Assembly: GCA_963778075.1 (NCBI GenBank)
Contig: CAVZTJ010000013.1
Location: forward strand, 42,695 to 106,694
Direction of reading: 5' to 3'
Source: JASHPR01 sp963778075
GTDB lineage: Bacteria > Actinomycetota > Actinomycetes > Streptosporangiales > Streptosporangiaceae
DNA length: 64,000 nt
Shown: positions 8,612-16,908 of the stretch, one piece after another
Numbering within the stretch: position 1 is the stretch's first letter
Layout of the letters: each line of letters starts with the position of its first letter
Translations under genes and position numbers: made by a program
Notes under the pieces: model-generated
Told to the model about the DNA's origin: nothing
Seen by the model: the letters and a program-made list of their open reading frames with translations, nothing else
Databases searched by the model: none

Positions 8612-9518
8612 ATGCCAGCCGAACCGCCCGCGAACGGCGGGCCGGAATCCGACGATCCGATCAGCGCCCGTTATCCCAACACGGCCCGCATCGGAACTAC
8701 CAGCTCGGCGGCAAGGACAACTTCGCAGTCGACCGGGAGGCGTCCGAGGCAGCCAATGCGATGGTGCGGGCGCTGGGTGTTCCCGCCGGTGCCGCCACCG
8801 CCGTCGAGAGCCGCCATCTGCAGCAGCGGATGATTGATTACCTGCTCGGCCAGGGCATCCGCCAGTTCCTCGACCTTGGCTCGGGCCTGCCGAACATGGC
8901 CAGCACCCACCAGATCGCCCACCGGGCAGCGCCCGAGGCCCGCATCGTCTACGTGGACGTTGACCCGCTGGTTTCGACTCATGCCGCGGCGCTGGTGGCT
9001 GGCGGCAACGTGGTCACGCTCAGAGCGGATCTGCGGGAACCGGAACAGGTGCTCGGCGACACGCGTCTGCGCGGCCTGTTAGACCTTGGCCAGCCGGTCG
9101 CGATCATGTTCATGTGTGTCCTGCACTGCCTGTGGGATCGCGAAGACCCGTGGGGCGTCGTCGGCCAGTTCCGGGACGCGGCGGCGCCGGGCAGCTACCT
9201 GGCGCTCAGCCACATGACCGGCGAAGCCCACCCCGAGGCGGCCGAAGGCCTCTTTCGGATGACCCAGGAACTGCACTGGAACACGCCGCTGATCTCGCGC
9301 GGCCGCGCCGGCATCGCACGCTTCTTCGACGGGTTCACGCTCGTGGAGCCCGGCTTGGTGTCTCCCGCGGCATGGCGGCCCGACCTCGACAATCCGCTGC
9401 GTGATCGCGAGGATCCCGATGCCGACGGCGAACCAGTGGTCAAGCTGATCTCCCCGAACCGCCCGGAGACGACCGCGGCATGGAGTGGCACCTGTGCGGG
9501 GGGATCAAGGAGAGCTGA
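8612..9518 (+). pseudogene. DUF574-type SAM-dependent methyltransferase, interrupted by one or two single-base shifts
   Basis: The core is a classic actinobacterial DUF574 methyltransferase: NYQLGGKDNFAVDREAS, IRQFLDLGSGLPNMASTHQI, ARIVYVDVDPLVSTHA, then IMFMCVLHCLWD and PGSYLALSHMTGE. The correct N-terminus starts at ATG 8612 behind GGAGGAAG and reads MPAEPPANGG...ISARYPNTARI up to 8692. The core resumes at 8695 in another frame. Homologues read ARIWNYxLGGKDN, so one base of the Trp codon is missing. A second shift near 9478 would give a normal stop at 9518, 9 bases before the convergent gene; otherwise the frame runs to 9666 through that gene. Confidence 0.75.
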
Positions 9519-9526
9519 CGTGCGGC

Positions 9527-9862
9527 TCACCAGCCGAGCTCGCGGAGGCGCTCGTCGCCGATCCCGAAGTGGTGGGCCACCTCGTGGATCACGGTCCGCC
9601 GTACCTCCTCGACCACTTCCGCCTCGGTGTTGCAGATCGCGCAGATCGCGCGACGGTAGATCGTGATCCGGTCCGGCAGCACTCCGGCGTAGCCGGACGC
9701 GGTCCGCTCGGTCAGCGGAATTCCCTGGTAGAGCCCGAGCAGCCCGGGCGGCCCCGGGCCATGCTCCACCATGATGGCCACGTTGCTGATCAGGCGGCCG
9801 AGGTCGTCGGGCAGCGAGTCCAGCGCTGCGCCGACCATCTCCTCGAACCGCTCGGGCTCCAC
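9527..9862 (-). CDS. Small zincin-type metallopeptidase-family protein (HExxH)
   Basis: The protein is about 111 residues with the motif VIHEVAHHFGIGDERLREL at its C-terminus, the HExxH...D arrangement of the conserved bacterial metallopeptidase-family (DUF1025-like) proteins. Upstream strands RITIYRRAICAICNTEAEV and PLTERTASGYAGVLPD fit the family. GTG 9862 is chosen because it lies 5 bases past the PPOX stop and gives the usual family length of about 110-120 residues. Co-directional with the PPOX gene, so probably one transcript. Its physiological substrate is unknown. Confidence 0.8.
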   Translation of the reverse strand: MEPERFEEMVGAALDSLPDDLGRLISNVAIMVEHGPGPPGLLGLYQGIPLTERTASGYAGVLPDRITIYRRAICAICNTEAEVVEEVRRTVIHEVAHHFGIGDERLRELGW

Positions 9863-9867
9863 TCTGA

Positions 9868-10326
9868 TCAGAGGGCGCCCTCCGAGGCGTAGGAGATGAC
9901 CCGCTCTGCCCGCACCCGCAGCCAGGTGCCCGCCCACTCGCCACGGGCCTGAGCGCGGACGTCGGCCGGCACGTCAGCCGCGGGCACCACGGTCGCGGCG
10001 CCCTCCACGATCACCACGACGTGCTCGCCGCGCTCGCCGTGCGTGATCACCAGGGTCGTCCAGGGCTGGCGGCTGACGTTGCGTTCCCGCACGGAATCCT
10101 CGGCCACCGGAAGCCAGAAGAGATCATCCCGGTGGACATAGCCCGAGACCACCGCGTGCGGCCGGCCATCAGGGCGGGTGGTGGCAACCACCGCAAATAT
10201 CCGCCGGTCCAGGTACTCAGCGAGCTGGGCGGCGGTCAGCCGGCGCTCCGGCGGGTAAGCGCCGGCCGTGAGCTTGGTGGCGCGCGCGAACGTCCGGTCC
10301 TGCACTGCTGCGAGTGCGTCACTCAT
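9868..10326 (-). CDS. PPOX-class pyridoxamine 5'-phosphate oxidase-family protein
   Basis: The 152-residue split-barrel protein has RIFAVVATTRPDGRPHAVV followed by DDLFWLPVAEDSVRERNVSR and WTTLVITHGERGEHVVVI, the typical flavin/F420-binding strands. It lies directly upstream of the HExxH gene with a 5-base gap. It is divergent from the mug gene, and a shared 45-base promoter region separates the two starts (10327-10371). Specific activity unknown. Confidence 0.78.
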   Translation of the reverse strand: MSDALAAVQDRTFARATKLTAGAYPPERRLTAAQLAEYLDRRIFAVVATTRPDGRPHAVVSGYVHRDDLFWLPVAEDSVRERNVSRQPWTTLVITHGERGEHVVVIVEGAATVVPAADVPADVRAQARGEWAGTWLRVRAERVISYASEGAL

Positions 10327-10371
10327 GCCACAGTTCTACCGGCCCAGGCGGCGCCCGCCTATTGTTGGCCC

Positions 10372-10953
10372 GTGGCTGAGCACGCGGCGGAGACGGGGGC
10401 GACGCGTCCGCTCCGGCCGACCGCTGCCGAGATCGCAGCCGCCACCGGACTGACCATCCCCGACGTGATCGCGCCCGGTCTGCGGGTGCTGTTCTCGGGG
10501 ATCAATCCTGGCCTGTACTCGGCGGCCACCGGGTACCACTTCGCCCGGCCGGGGAACCGGTTCTGGCCTGCTCTCTACCAGTCCGGGTTCACCCCCCGCC
10601 AGCTGCGCCCCGACGAACAGGAGCAGCTGCTCGGCCTGGGACTCGGCATCACCAACGTCGTCCCCCGTGCCACCGCGCGCGCCGACGAGCTCGCCACTGA
10701 TGAACTGCGCGAGGGCGGCAGGAAGCTGCTGGAGAAGGCCGAGAGCTTCGGCCCGCGGTGGCTGGCGATCGTCGGCGTCACCGCCTACCGGACGGCTTTC
10801 GGGGAGGCCCGCGCCACCTTTGGGCCGCAGGCCCGGACCGCGGGCGCCACCCGATTGTGGGTGCTGCCGAACCCAAGTGGCCTCAACGCCCATAAGTCAG
10901 TAGCTCAGCTCGCAGCTGACTTCGCGGAGCTGCGCAAGCAGGCAATGGACTGA
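10372..10953 (+). CDS. mug: G/U (T/U) mismatch-specific DNA glycosylase
   Basis: The 193-residue protein has the Mug/TDG signatures: LRVLFSGINPGLYSAATGYH, FARPGNRFWPALYQSGFTP, LGITNVVPRATARADEL and the C-terminal VLPNPSGLNAHKS. The GINPG loop carries the catalytic-water Asn, and NPSGLNAH is the DNA-intercalating loop. It removes uracil or thymine from mismatches, acting in the cytoplasm. GTG 10372 is chosen over upstream in-frame starts because the reading before it overlaps the divergent PPOX gene. A small hypothetical gene follows 29 bases downstream. Confidence 0.9.
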   Translation: MAEHAAETGATRPLRPTAAEIAAATGLTIPDVIAPGLRVLFSGINPGLYSAATGYHFARPGNRFWPALYQSGFTPRQLRPDEQEQLLGLGLGITNVVPRATARADELATDELREGGRKLLEKAESFGPRWLAIVGVTAYRTAFGEARATFGPQARTAGATRLWVLPNPSGLNAHKSVAQLAADFAELRKQAMD

Positions 10954-10982
10954 GCACGTCTCTAGGCACAGGAGCCACATCC

Positions 10983-11195
10983 ATGGATCTCTATCGGTAC
11001 CGGATCACCTACAAGGACGGCCGCATCCAGGAGGTCGAGGCCAGCTCGACCAGGACGACCAAGGAGTTCATCTACTTCGAGGATGACGGCGACTGGCTGC
11101 TCCGGGTCGCCGCCGACTCTGTGGAGAGCGTCAGCGGCGCGGACGTACCCGAGCCGGTGCGGCCCGGCGCCGGGCAGAGCGAGCTGCGCCGCTGA
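10983..11195 (+). CDS. Small hypothetical protein
   Basis: The 70-residue protein (MDLYRYRITYKDGRIQEVEA...EDDGDWLLRVAADSVESV) reads like a compact beta-rich fold: alternating strands, acidic loop, no Cys or signal peptide. ATG is preceded by AGGAGCC, and codon use matches the neighbours. It follows mug and may be co-transcribed with it. I do not recognise the family. Confidence 0.65.
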   Translation: MDLYRYRITYKDGRIQEVEASSTRTTKEFIYFEDDGDWLLRVAADSVESVSGADVPEPVRPGAGQSELRR

Positions 11196-11217
11196 CGGTC
11201 CAGCGGCTTAACGCGCA

Positions 11218-12661
11218 CTAGACCGCGGACGGGCTGGCGGTCGGCTTGGCGAGGCAGCGCGCGACCAGCGGCGTGGGTGTGTATGCCCAAGGCCGTGCAC
11301 GCCCCGATCGCTCCCACTGCGGCGGCGACGTACATGGCGCCGTCGTATCCGCTGGCGACGCTGGCGGAGCCACCGTATCCGCCGGCCGCGGTAAACGCCG
11401 TCGTGGTGACCGCGACTCCGAAGGCGCCGCCGAGCTGACGCAACGTAGTGAACAGGCCCGAGGCGACGCCGATGTCGCCGGGTTCGACCGAGCCGACGAC
11501 GGCCTTCGTCAGCGCGGGCAGGGCCAGGGTGAGGCCGACGGCGAGGAGGACCAGCGGGCCGGCGAGAACAAGGTAGGAGCGGTGCGGCGCGCCGAGCGAC
11601 GCCAGCGCCGCTATGCCGCCGGCTTGCAGGGTCAGTCCGGTCAGAACCAGCGGGCGCGGCCCGAAGCGGTCGGCCATGGCCCCGAGATCGGGCGGCGGCC
11701 AGCAGCGGAACCGCGCCAACCGGCAGCAGGCGCAGGCCGGCTGACAGCGGATCGTGTCCCTGCGCGTTCTGGAAGAACTGCGCGGTGAAGAACACCGCTG
11801 CGGTGAGGGAGGCGTTCTGCGCGAAGATCGACGGCATTGCCCGCGCTGAACGCGCCGCTGCGAAACAGCCGCAACGGGATCATGGGGTGTGGGGCCCGCC
11901 GCTGCCGCGCCAGGAGCAGCGCCCAGCGCGACCAGGCCGATGGCCAGCGCACCTAGGACCGCTCGGTCAGCCCAGCCCGTTGTAGCCGCCTGGATGATCG
12001 CCCACACAATGCCCAGCACCGAGACGATCGCAAGGAGCAGCGCAAGCGGGTCGATCGGGCGCCGTGTTCCCTTACTGTCTGCGACGAAACAGAGGACCGC
12101 GCAGACCGCGAGCAGTCCGACCGGCACGTTGATCCAGAAGATCCACCGCCACGAGAAAGCCTGGGTCAGAGCGCCGCCCAGGACCGGGCCCGCCACCGTT
12201 CCCAGGCCAGTGACGGAGCCGTAGATGCCCATAGCCCAGCCGCGTCGCTGCGGCGGGAACGCCGCGTTGAGCAGCGCCAGCGCCAGCGGCATGATCACCG
12301 CGGCGCCCGCACCCTGGACGACACGCGCTGCGAGCAGCGTCGCGGTGTCCGGGGCCAGCGCACAGGCCGCCGACGAGAAGGCAAAGAGGGCCAGGCCTCC
12401 CGCGTAGAGGTTGCGCCGCCCCCATCGGTCGCCCAGCGCCGCGGCGGTGATCAGCAAGACTGCGAAGCTCAGGGTGTAGGCGCTGACCGTCCAGGCCAGC
12501 GTGCCGACAGAGGCGTGCAGGCTCGAGTGGATCTCCGGCAAAGCCGTGGATACCGCGAGGAGATCGAGGACGACCATGAACGAGCCCGTCCCGGCGACCC
12601 CGAGCGTCCACGCCTGGGTTCGGGTCAGGGAAGGCCGCTCGGGCCAAGATGGTGACGACAT
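11218..12661 (-). pseudogene. DHA2-type (EmrB/QacA) MFS drug:H+ antiporter, disrupted by three frame shifts
   Basis: The N-terminal half is intact: FMVVLDLLAVSTALPEI, LGDRWGRRNLYAGGLALF, VVQGAGAAVIMPLALALLN and TGLGTVAGPVLGGALTQ. The frame then changes three times. After LVALGA near 11920 it moves to LLLARQRRAPHPMIPLRLF. Near 11840 it moves to MPSIFAQNASLTAAVFFTAQ. Near 11695 it returns to the first frame at DLGAMADRFGPRPLVLTG. The C-terminal helices are complete, and one frame stops at TAG 11218 while the other runs into the small gene at 10983-11195. ATG 12661 has GGAGGAGCC upstream. It is divergent from a sigma-factor gene that is also broken. Either recent decay or clustered sequence errors. 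Confidence 0.78.
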
Positions 12662-12709
12662 CGACGGCTCCTCCGGTGCTGTGGCATGCGCGTTCGCCGC
12701 GCCCTTCTC

Positions 12710-12772
12710 GTACAGACCCCAGAAAGAGCGGTTCTCGGGGCGCCCGATACGGACGCACGCTGGTGTCTGTAC
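12710..12772. promoter_or_regulatory. Inverted repeat in the divergent MFS/sigma-factor promoter region
   Basis: GTACAGAC (12710-12717) and GTCTGTAC (12765-12772) are exact inverted 8-mers 47 bases apart between the two divergent starts. This may mark a pair of facing promoters or operator half-sites shared by the sigma factor and the transporter. No experimental support. Confidence 0.35.
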
Positions 12773-12804
12773 CTAAGGGAGCCGGCCGATGAGGTGAGGA
12801 TGTG

Positions 12805-13840
12805 ATGGTGACGGAGGAATTGCTGGACCGCGCCCGGGCGGGCGATGGCGTCGCGTTCGGGGAACTCACCGAGCCCTACCGCCGGGAACTCCAGCTGCAC
12901 TGTTACCGCATGATGGGAACTGTCAGCGACGCTGAAGACCTGGTGCAGGAGAGCCTGCTGTCGGCGTGGCGTCGGTGAACGGCTTCCGCGGAAACGCCTC
13001 GGTGCGCACCTGGCTCTACCGCATCGCAACCAACCGATGCCTGAACGCGCTGCGCGACCGGGAGCGCCGCCCGCTGTCAGCAGCACCTCCGTCATCCGGC
13101 CCCATGCCGCCCGAGCCCAGCGGCTCGGGGAAGTGATGTGGCTCGAGCCGTACCCGGACCTGCTGCTCAGCCTGGCGGGTGACGCCGCGGGTGAACCGGA
13201 AGCCCGGATCGAGAGCCGCGAAAGCATTCGCTGGCATTCATAGGCGGTGCAGACGCTGCCCCCACGACAGCGGGCCATCCTGGTGCTCCGTGACGTGCTC
13301 GCGTTCCGCGGCCCCGAGGTGGCTGGCATGCTCAGCACCACTGAAAACGCCGTGGCCAGCGGGCTGGAGAGAGCCAGGGCCACGCTGCGAGCACGTACCG
13401 ATGCCGAGCGCGGCCGCCGGCCTCCGCTCCCGGGCTCGAGCAGCGAGCAGCAGGTCGCTGCTGCGTTCGTGGCGGCATTCGAGAACGGCGACGTGCCCGC
13501 TCTGATCAGCCTGCTTACCGACGACGCATGGCTGACCATGCCGCCCTTGCCTCTCGAGTACCAGGGTCATGCCGCCATTGCGGCGTTCTTCATGCGATCT
13601 GGATTCCGAGACGGCGAGCGATCGTTCCGGCTCATCCCCACCCGCGCCAACGGACAGCCCGCCTTCGGGCGATACGAGCTGGACCCCCGGACCGGTATCG
13701 CACGTGCACACGGGCTGACCGTGCTATCGCTCGACGGCGAAATGATCACCGAAGTTGCCGGCTTCCTCGGCACGAACCTGCCCGCCCGGTTCGGCCTGCC
13801 CTCCAGCCTCAGACCTCGCACATCGAGAGCAGCTTGGTAA
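12805..13840 (+). pseudogene. ECF sigma factor with C-terminal SnoaL-like domain (SigJ/ECF-type), multiply frameshifted
   Basis: Pieces of one sigma factor lie in successive frames. Sigma region 2 is MVTEELLDRARAGDGVAFGE...YRMMGTVSDAEDLVQESLL, ending at TGA 12976. FRGNASVRTWLYRIATNRC follows from 12984. A third piece, VMWLEPYPDLLLSLAGDAAG, runs from about 13135 to an in-frame TAG at 13243. Region 4 then reads VQTLPPRQRAILVLRDVLAF and MLSTTENAVASGLERARATL, joined to a SnoaL-like domain (FVAAFENGDVPALISLLTDD...FGLPSSL). At least three or four indels are needed to join them. ECF factors with this fused C-terminal domain are common in actinobacteria. The gene is divergent from the broken transporter. 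Confidence 0.75.
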
Positions 13841-14375
13841 CCGTCGCCCAGTTGCGCGCCGTACCGGTCACCGTGTCGGTCTTCTTCTGGCCGAGCTTCA
13901 CCAGCGCCGCGGCCAGGTCGCTGCGGCCGTAGCCGTCCGGGGTGTGCAGGAAGATCGTGCGCCCGACGAGCTGGGCGGTGTCGCGGCTGCCCTGCTTGTC
14001 GGCGATCTGCTGCGCGGCTGCCACACGTTCGGCGACATCGGGGCCCGGGTCGCCGCTCAGGAACACCGCGTGCACGGCCTTGAGGTTCGGCTCGTCGGGG
14101 TATGGGTTGTCGCGCGCCACCCGGGCCAGCTCCTCGCGCGACAGGACCACGACCCGGCACGGAACGCCCAGCGACGCGGCGATCGCCTGCTCGAGGGCCG
14201 CCGCCAGCGCGGCCGTATCGGACTGATCGCTGGTGAACACCACGTTGCCGCTCTGGATGTAGGTCGCCACGTCGGCGTGGCCCAGCGAGCCAACCAGCTC
14301 GCGCAACTCGGCCATGGCGACCTTGTTGTGGCCGGCCAGGTTGATGCCCCGTAGCAGGGCCACATGAGTAGGCAT
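13809..14375 (-). CDS. DUF1697 domain-containing protein
   Basis: The 188-residue protein starts MPTHVALLRGINLAGHNKVA and continues with LGHADVATYIQSGNVVFTS, both hallmarks of DUF1697. The C-terminal half (SRDTAQLVGRTIFLHTPDGY, GRSDLAAALVKLG, TGTARNWATVTKLLSM) is also typical. Function of the family is unknown. Upstream in-frame starts would extend it into a GC-rich tandem repeat, so ATG 14375 is used. Its 3' end overlaps the end of the broken sigma-factor gene by 32 bases in convergent orientation. Confidence 0.85.
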   Translation of the reverse strand: MPTHVALLRGINLAGHNKVAMAELRELVGSLGHADVATYIQSGNVVFTSDQSDTAALAAALEQAIAASLGVPCRVVVLSREELARVARDNPYPDEPNLKAVHAVFLSGDPGPDVAERVAAAQQIADKQGSRDTAQLVGRTIFLHTPDGYGRSDLAAALVKLGQKKTDTVTGTARNWATVTKLLSMCEV

Positions 14376-14382
14376 CCCACCA

Positions 14383-14497
14383 TCCTGCCGCAGCCCGCCT
14401 GGCCGCCCTGCCGCAGCCCGCGCCGCCGCCCTGCCGCAGCCCACGCGGCCGCCCTGCCGCAGTCGGCCTGGGCGCCCTGCCGCAGCCCGCCTGGCCG
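14383..14497. repeat. Five tandem copies of a 23-bp GC-rich unit
   Basis: Five exactly 23-base units follow one another (14383, 14406, 14429, 14452, 14475). The consensus begins CCCTGCCGCAGCCCGCCTGG and ends CCG; copies 1 and 5 are nearly identical and copy 4 is the most diverged. The array sits between the divergent DUF1697 and DUF2252 genes. The unit is not a multiple of three, which argues against coding. It is not a CRISPR, because there are no spacers. Confidence 0.85.
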
Positions 14498-14620
14498 CGC
14501 GCTTGGCAGCGAGGTAGGTCTTGATCGTAAAATGCGGGGGTATATCTAGGTGCTAAGGCGGCAGTGACCTGGGGGAACGTGCCGTCGGGGGACGGTCACG
14601 ATCGGGGGGTCAGTGACGCA

Positions 14621-16039
14621 ATGAGCAAGATTTCTCCTGGGGTGCTCGCCCCGCCGCACGAGATTCTGTCGCCCGACGAGTGGCGGGCGCGGGGCCGCGC
14701 CCGGCGCTACCGGGTGCCACGTGCCGACCACGCCGGGTGGGATCCGCCCAAGAACCGTCCTGACCCGGTCGACCTCCTTGAGGAGCAAGCCAAAACACGA
14801 GTGTCCGACCTGGTGCCGATCCGCTACGGCCGCATGCTCACCTCGCCGTTCGCGTACTTCAGGGGCGCGGCGGCACCGATGGCGTGGGACCTGGCTCATA
14901 CCTCGACGACGGAGCTAAAGGTGCAGTGCTGCGGCGACGCGCACCTGCTGAACTTCGGCATGTTCGCCGCGCCGGACCGGCGGCTGGTCTTCGACGTCAA
15001 CGACTTCGACGAAACGCTCCCCGCGCCGTTCGAATGGGACGTCAAGCGGCTGGCAGCCAGCCTCGCGGTCGCCGCCAGGGACAACGGGTTCTCCGACCGG
15101 GACGCAAAGGGAGCGGCGCGCGTCTGCGCGAACAGCTACCGGATCGAGATGGCTCAGTACGCGAAGATGCGGTTCCTGAACGTCTGGTACTCCAGAATCG
15201 ACGTCGACCAGGTGACCAGTCTCTACGACTCGCTCCAGTCGAAGAAGGCGGTGCGCCGTCGCCGCAAGGACATCAGGAAGGCCCAGCAGCGCACCAGCCT
15301 CAAGGCGCTGATGAAGTTCTGCGACCAGGTCGGCGGGGAGTACCGCATCCGCCCCGACCATCCGCTGATCGTCCGCTTCCCCATCGAGCGCAACCCAGCC
15401 ATGCTCGACGAACTGCGCAGCGCGATCGCGCTGTACAAGGAGACGATTCCGGCCGACCGGCGTGAGGTGCTGCGCCGCTACTACTTCGGCGACTTCGCCC
15501 GCAAGGTGGTCGGCGTCGGCTCGGTCGGCACCGAGGCCTTCGTGCTGCTGCTGCTCGGCGACCGCGAGGACGAGCCACTTTTCCTCCAGCTCAAGGAGGC
15601 GCAGGAGTCGGTGCTCGCGCCGTACGCGGGGCCCAGCGAGTACAAGCACCAGGGCGAGCGGGTGGCGCGCGGACAGCGGCTGACCCAGGCCGCCACCGAC
15701 GAGTTCCTCGGCTGGACCAAGGGCATCGCCACCGACGGCAAGAAGGCCAAGGACTACTACGTCCGCCAGCTGCGCGACATGAAGGGCTCCATGGACGTCC
15801 CGGCCATGGACGCTGAGCAGCTCAACTACTACGGCCGGCTGTGCGGCTGGGCGCTGGCCCGCGGCCACGCCAGGACCGGCCGGGCGACGGTGATCTCCGG
15901 CTATCTCGGCGACAGCAAGGAGTTCGACTGCGCGATAGCCGACTTCGCGCTCGCCTACGCCGACCAGAACGCCAAGGACTACCAGTGCCTGATGGACGCC
16001 GTCGCCAACGGCCGCGTCCAGGCGGTGATGGGCCTATAA
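14621..16039 (+). CDS. DUF2252 domain-containing protein
   Basis: The protein of about 472 residues has the DUF2252 signatures: RMLTSPFAYFRGAAAPMAWD, QCCGDAHLLNFGMFAAPDRR, LVFDVNDFDETLPAPFEWD, KRLAASLAVAAR and the C-terminal LARGHARTG, FDCAIADFALAYADQN. The family has a kinase/aminoglycoside-phosphotransferase-like fold with unknown substrate. Start choice is uncertain: ATG 14621 has a G-rich tract 12 bases upstream, while in-frame GTG 14564 follows TAAGGCGG. It is monocistronic; the next gene converges on it. Confidence 0.88.
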   Translation: MSKISPGVLAPPHEILSPDEWRARGRARRYRVPRADHAGWDPPKNRPDPVDLLEEQAKTRVSDLVPIRYGRMLTSPFAYFRGAAAPMAWDLAHTSTTELKVQCCGDAHLLNFGMFAAPDRRLVFDVNDFDETLPAPFEWDVKRLAASLAVAARDNGFSDRDAKGAARVCANSYRIEMAQYAKMRFLNVWYSRIDVDQVTSLYDSLQSKKAVRRRRKDIRKAQQRTSLKALMKFCDQVGGEYRIRPDHPLIVRFPIERNPAMLDELRSAIALYKETIPADRREVLRRYYFGDFARKVVGVGSVGTEAFVLLLLGDREDEPLFLQLKEAQESVLAPYAGPSEYKHQGERVARGQRLTQAATDEFLGWTKGIATDGKKAKDYYVRQLRDMKGSMDVPAMDAEQLNYYGRLCGWALARGHARTGRATVISGYLGDSKEFDCAIADFALAYADQNAKDYQCLMDAVANGRVQAVMGL

Positions 16040-16885
16040 GGAGCCGCGCTGCACGTGCTCGACGACGTGCCGGATCGCCAGGTCCTGGGCCCGGAGGTGG
16101 GCCTGGAGGCGCTCGCAGGCGCGCAGCACGGCCTCCGCGTTCAGGTAGGTCTGCGCTGTGCGCTTATCCGCTGAGCGCCCGATGACCTGCTGCCCGACCA
16201 TGATCACGAACATCAGCAGCAGCTGCAGCTGGCTGGACAGGAACAGCAGGAACGCGTACGGGTACGGGTCGAACCCGAGCACCTGGCCGGCCACGATCCA
16301 GCCGACCTGGAAGATCAGCGCGACGTAGAAGGCCGTCATCGTGGCCACCTTGCTGGTGAGCCAGGCAGCCAGCCTGCCGTTGAATCCGACGTACTCGCCC
16401 GCCGTCGTGGGCGGCGCCTCGATCCGCTCCGAGGCCTTGGCCAGCAGCTCCTGGTGCTCGGCGCCCAGGTCCGTGCCGCCGGCGAGCAGGGTGTCCTGCG
16501 CCATCAGGTGATTCTGGATCTGCTCGCAGTCGACCAGGATCGCCTCGGCGTCCTCGTAGGTGTCTATGGACCGCCGGTCCGCGCTGCGGCCGAGCACCTG
16601 CTGCCCGAGCAGGATGATGAAGATCAGCAGCAGCTGGACAACATTGCCGAGGAACAGGAGGAACGGGTACGGATACGGGTCGAAACCCAGCACGTCCCTG
16701 GACCCCAGCGCCATCCAGATCACGGTGACAGCCGCGGCGATGTAAACAGTCCACATCGACCCGATCCTGGCCGTGATCCAGGCTGCCAGCCGCTCGTTGA
16801 ACCCGCTCGCCTCGTCGGCGTTGCCGGGATCCTGGCTCCGCCTGGCGTGCGCCCGCGGATGGCGGACAGCGGTGTACAGGCTCAT
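16034..16885 (-). CDS. Tandem DUF1003 integral membrane protein
   Basis: The 283-residue protein carries two DUF1003 units. Unit 1 is about 25-130 (FNERLAAWITARIGSMW, FDPYPYPFLLFLGNVVQ, LGQQVLGRSADRRSIDTY). Unit 2 is about 160-270 (FNGRLAAWLTSKVATM, FDPYPYAFLLFLSSQLQ, VGQQVIGRSADKRTAQTY). Each has two membrane helices and ends in an amphipathic helix (QIQNHLMAQD / RLQAHLRAQD). Most relatives have a single unit, so this is an internal duplication and the protein probably has four membrane helices. Function unknown. The 3' end overlaps the DUF2252 stop by 6 bases. Confidence 0.85.
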   Translation of the reverse strand: MSLYTAVRHPRAHARRSQDPGNADEASGFNERLAAWITARIGSMWTVYIAAAVTVIWMALGSRDVLGFDPYPYPFLLFLGNVVQLLLIFIILLGQQVLGRSADRRSIDTYEDAEAILVDCEQIQNHLMAQDTLLAGGTDLGAEHQELLAKASERIEAPPTTAGEYVGFNGRLAAWLTSKVATMTAFYVALIFQVGWIVAGQVLGFDPYPYAFLLFLSSQLQLLLMFVIMVGQQVIGRSADKRTAQTYLNAEAVLRACERLQAHLRAQDLAIRHVVEHVQRGSL

Positions 16886-16908
16886 GACCAGCCCCCCTCG
16901 TGTCCCCG

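Noticed and set aside
14383..14497. Possible CRISPR array
   Set aside because: Units are directly adjacent with no spacers, and no cas genes are present; it is a simple tandem repeat. The same holds for the 15-bp array at 51227-51301.
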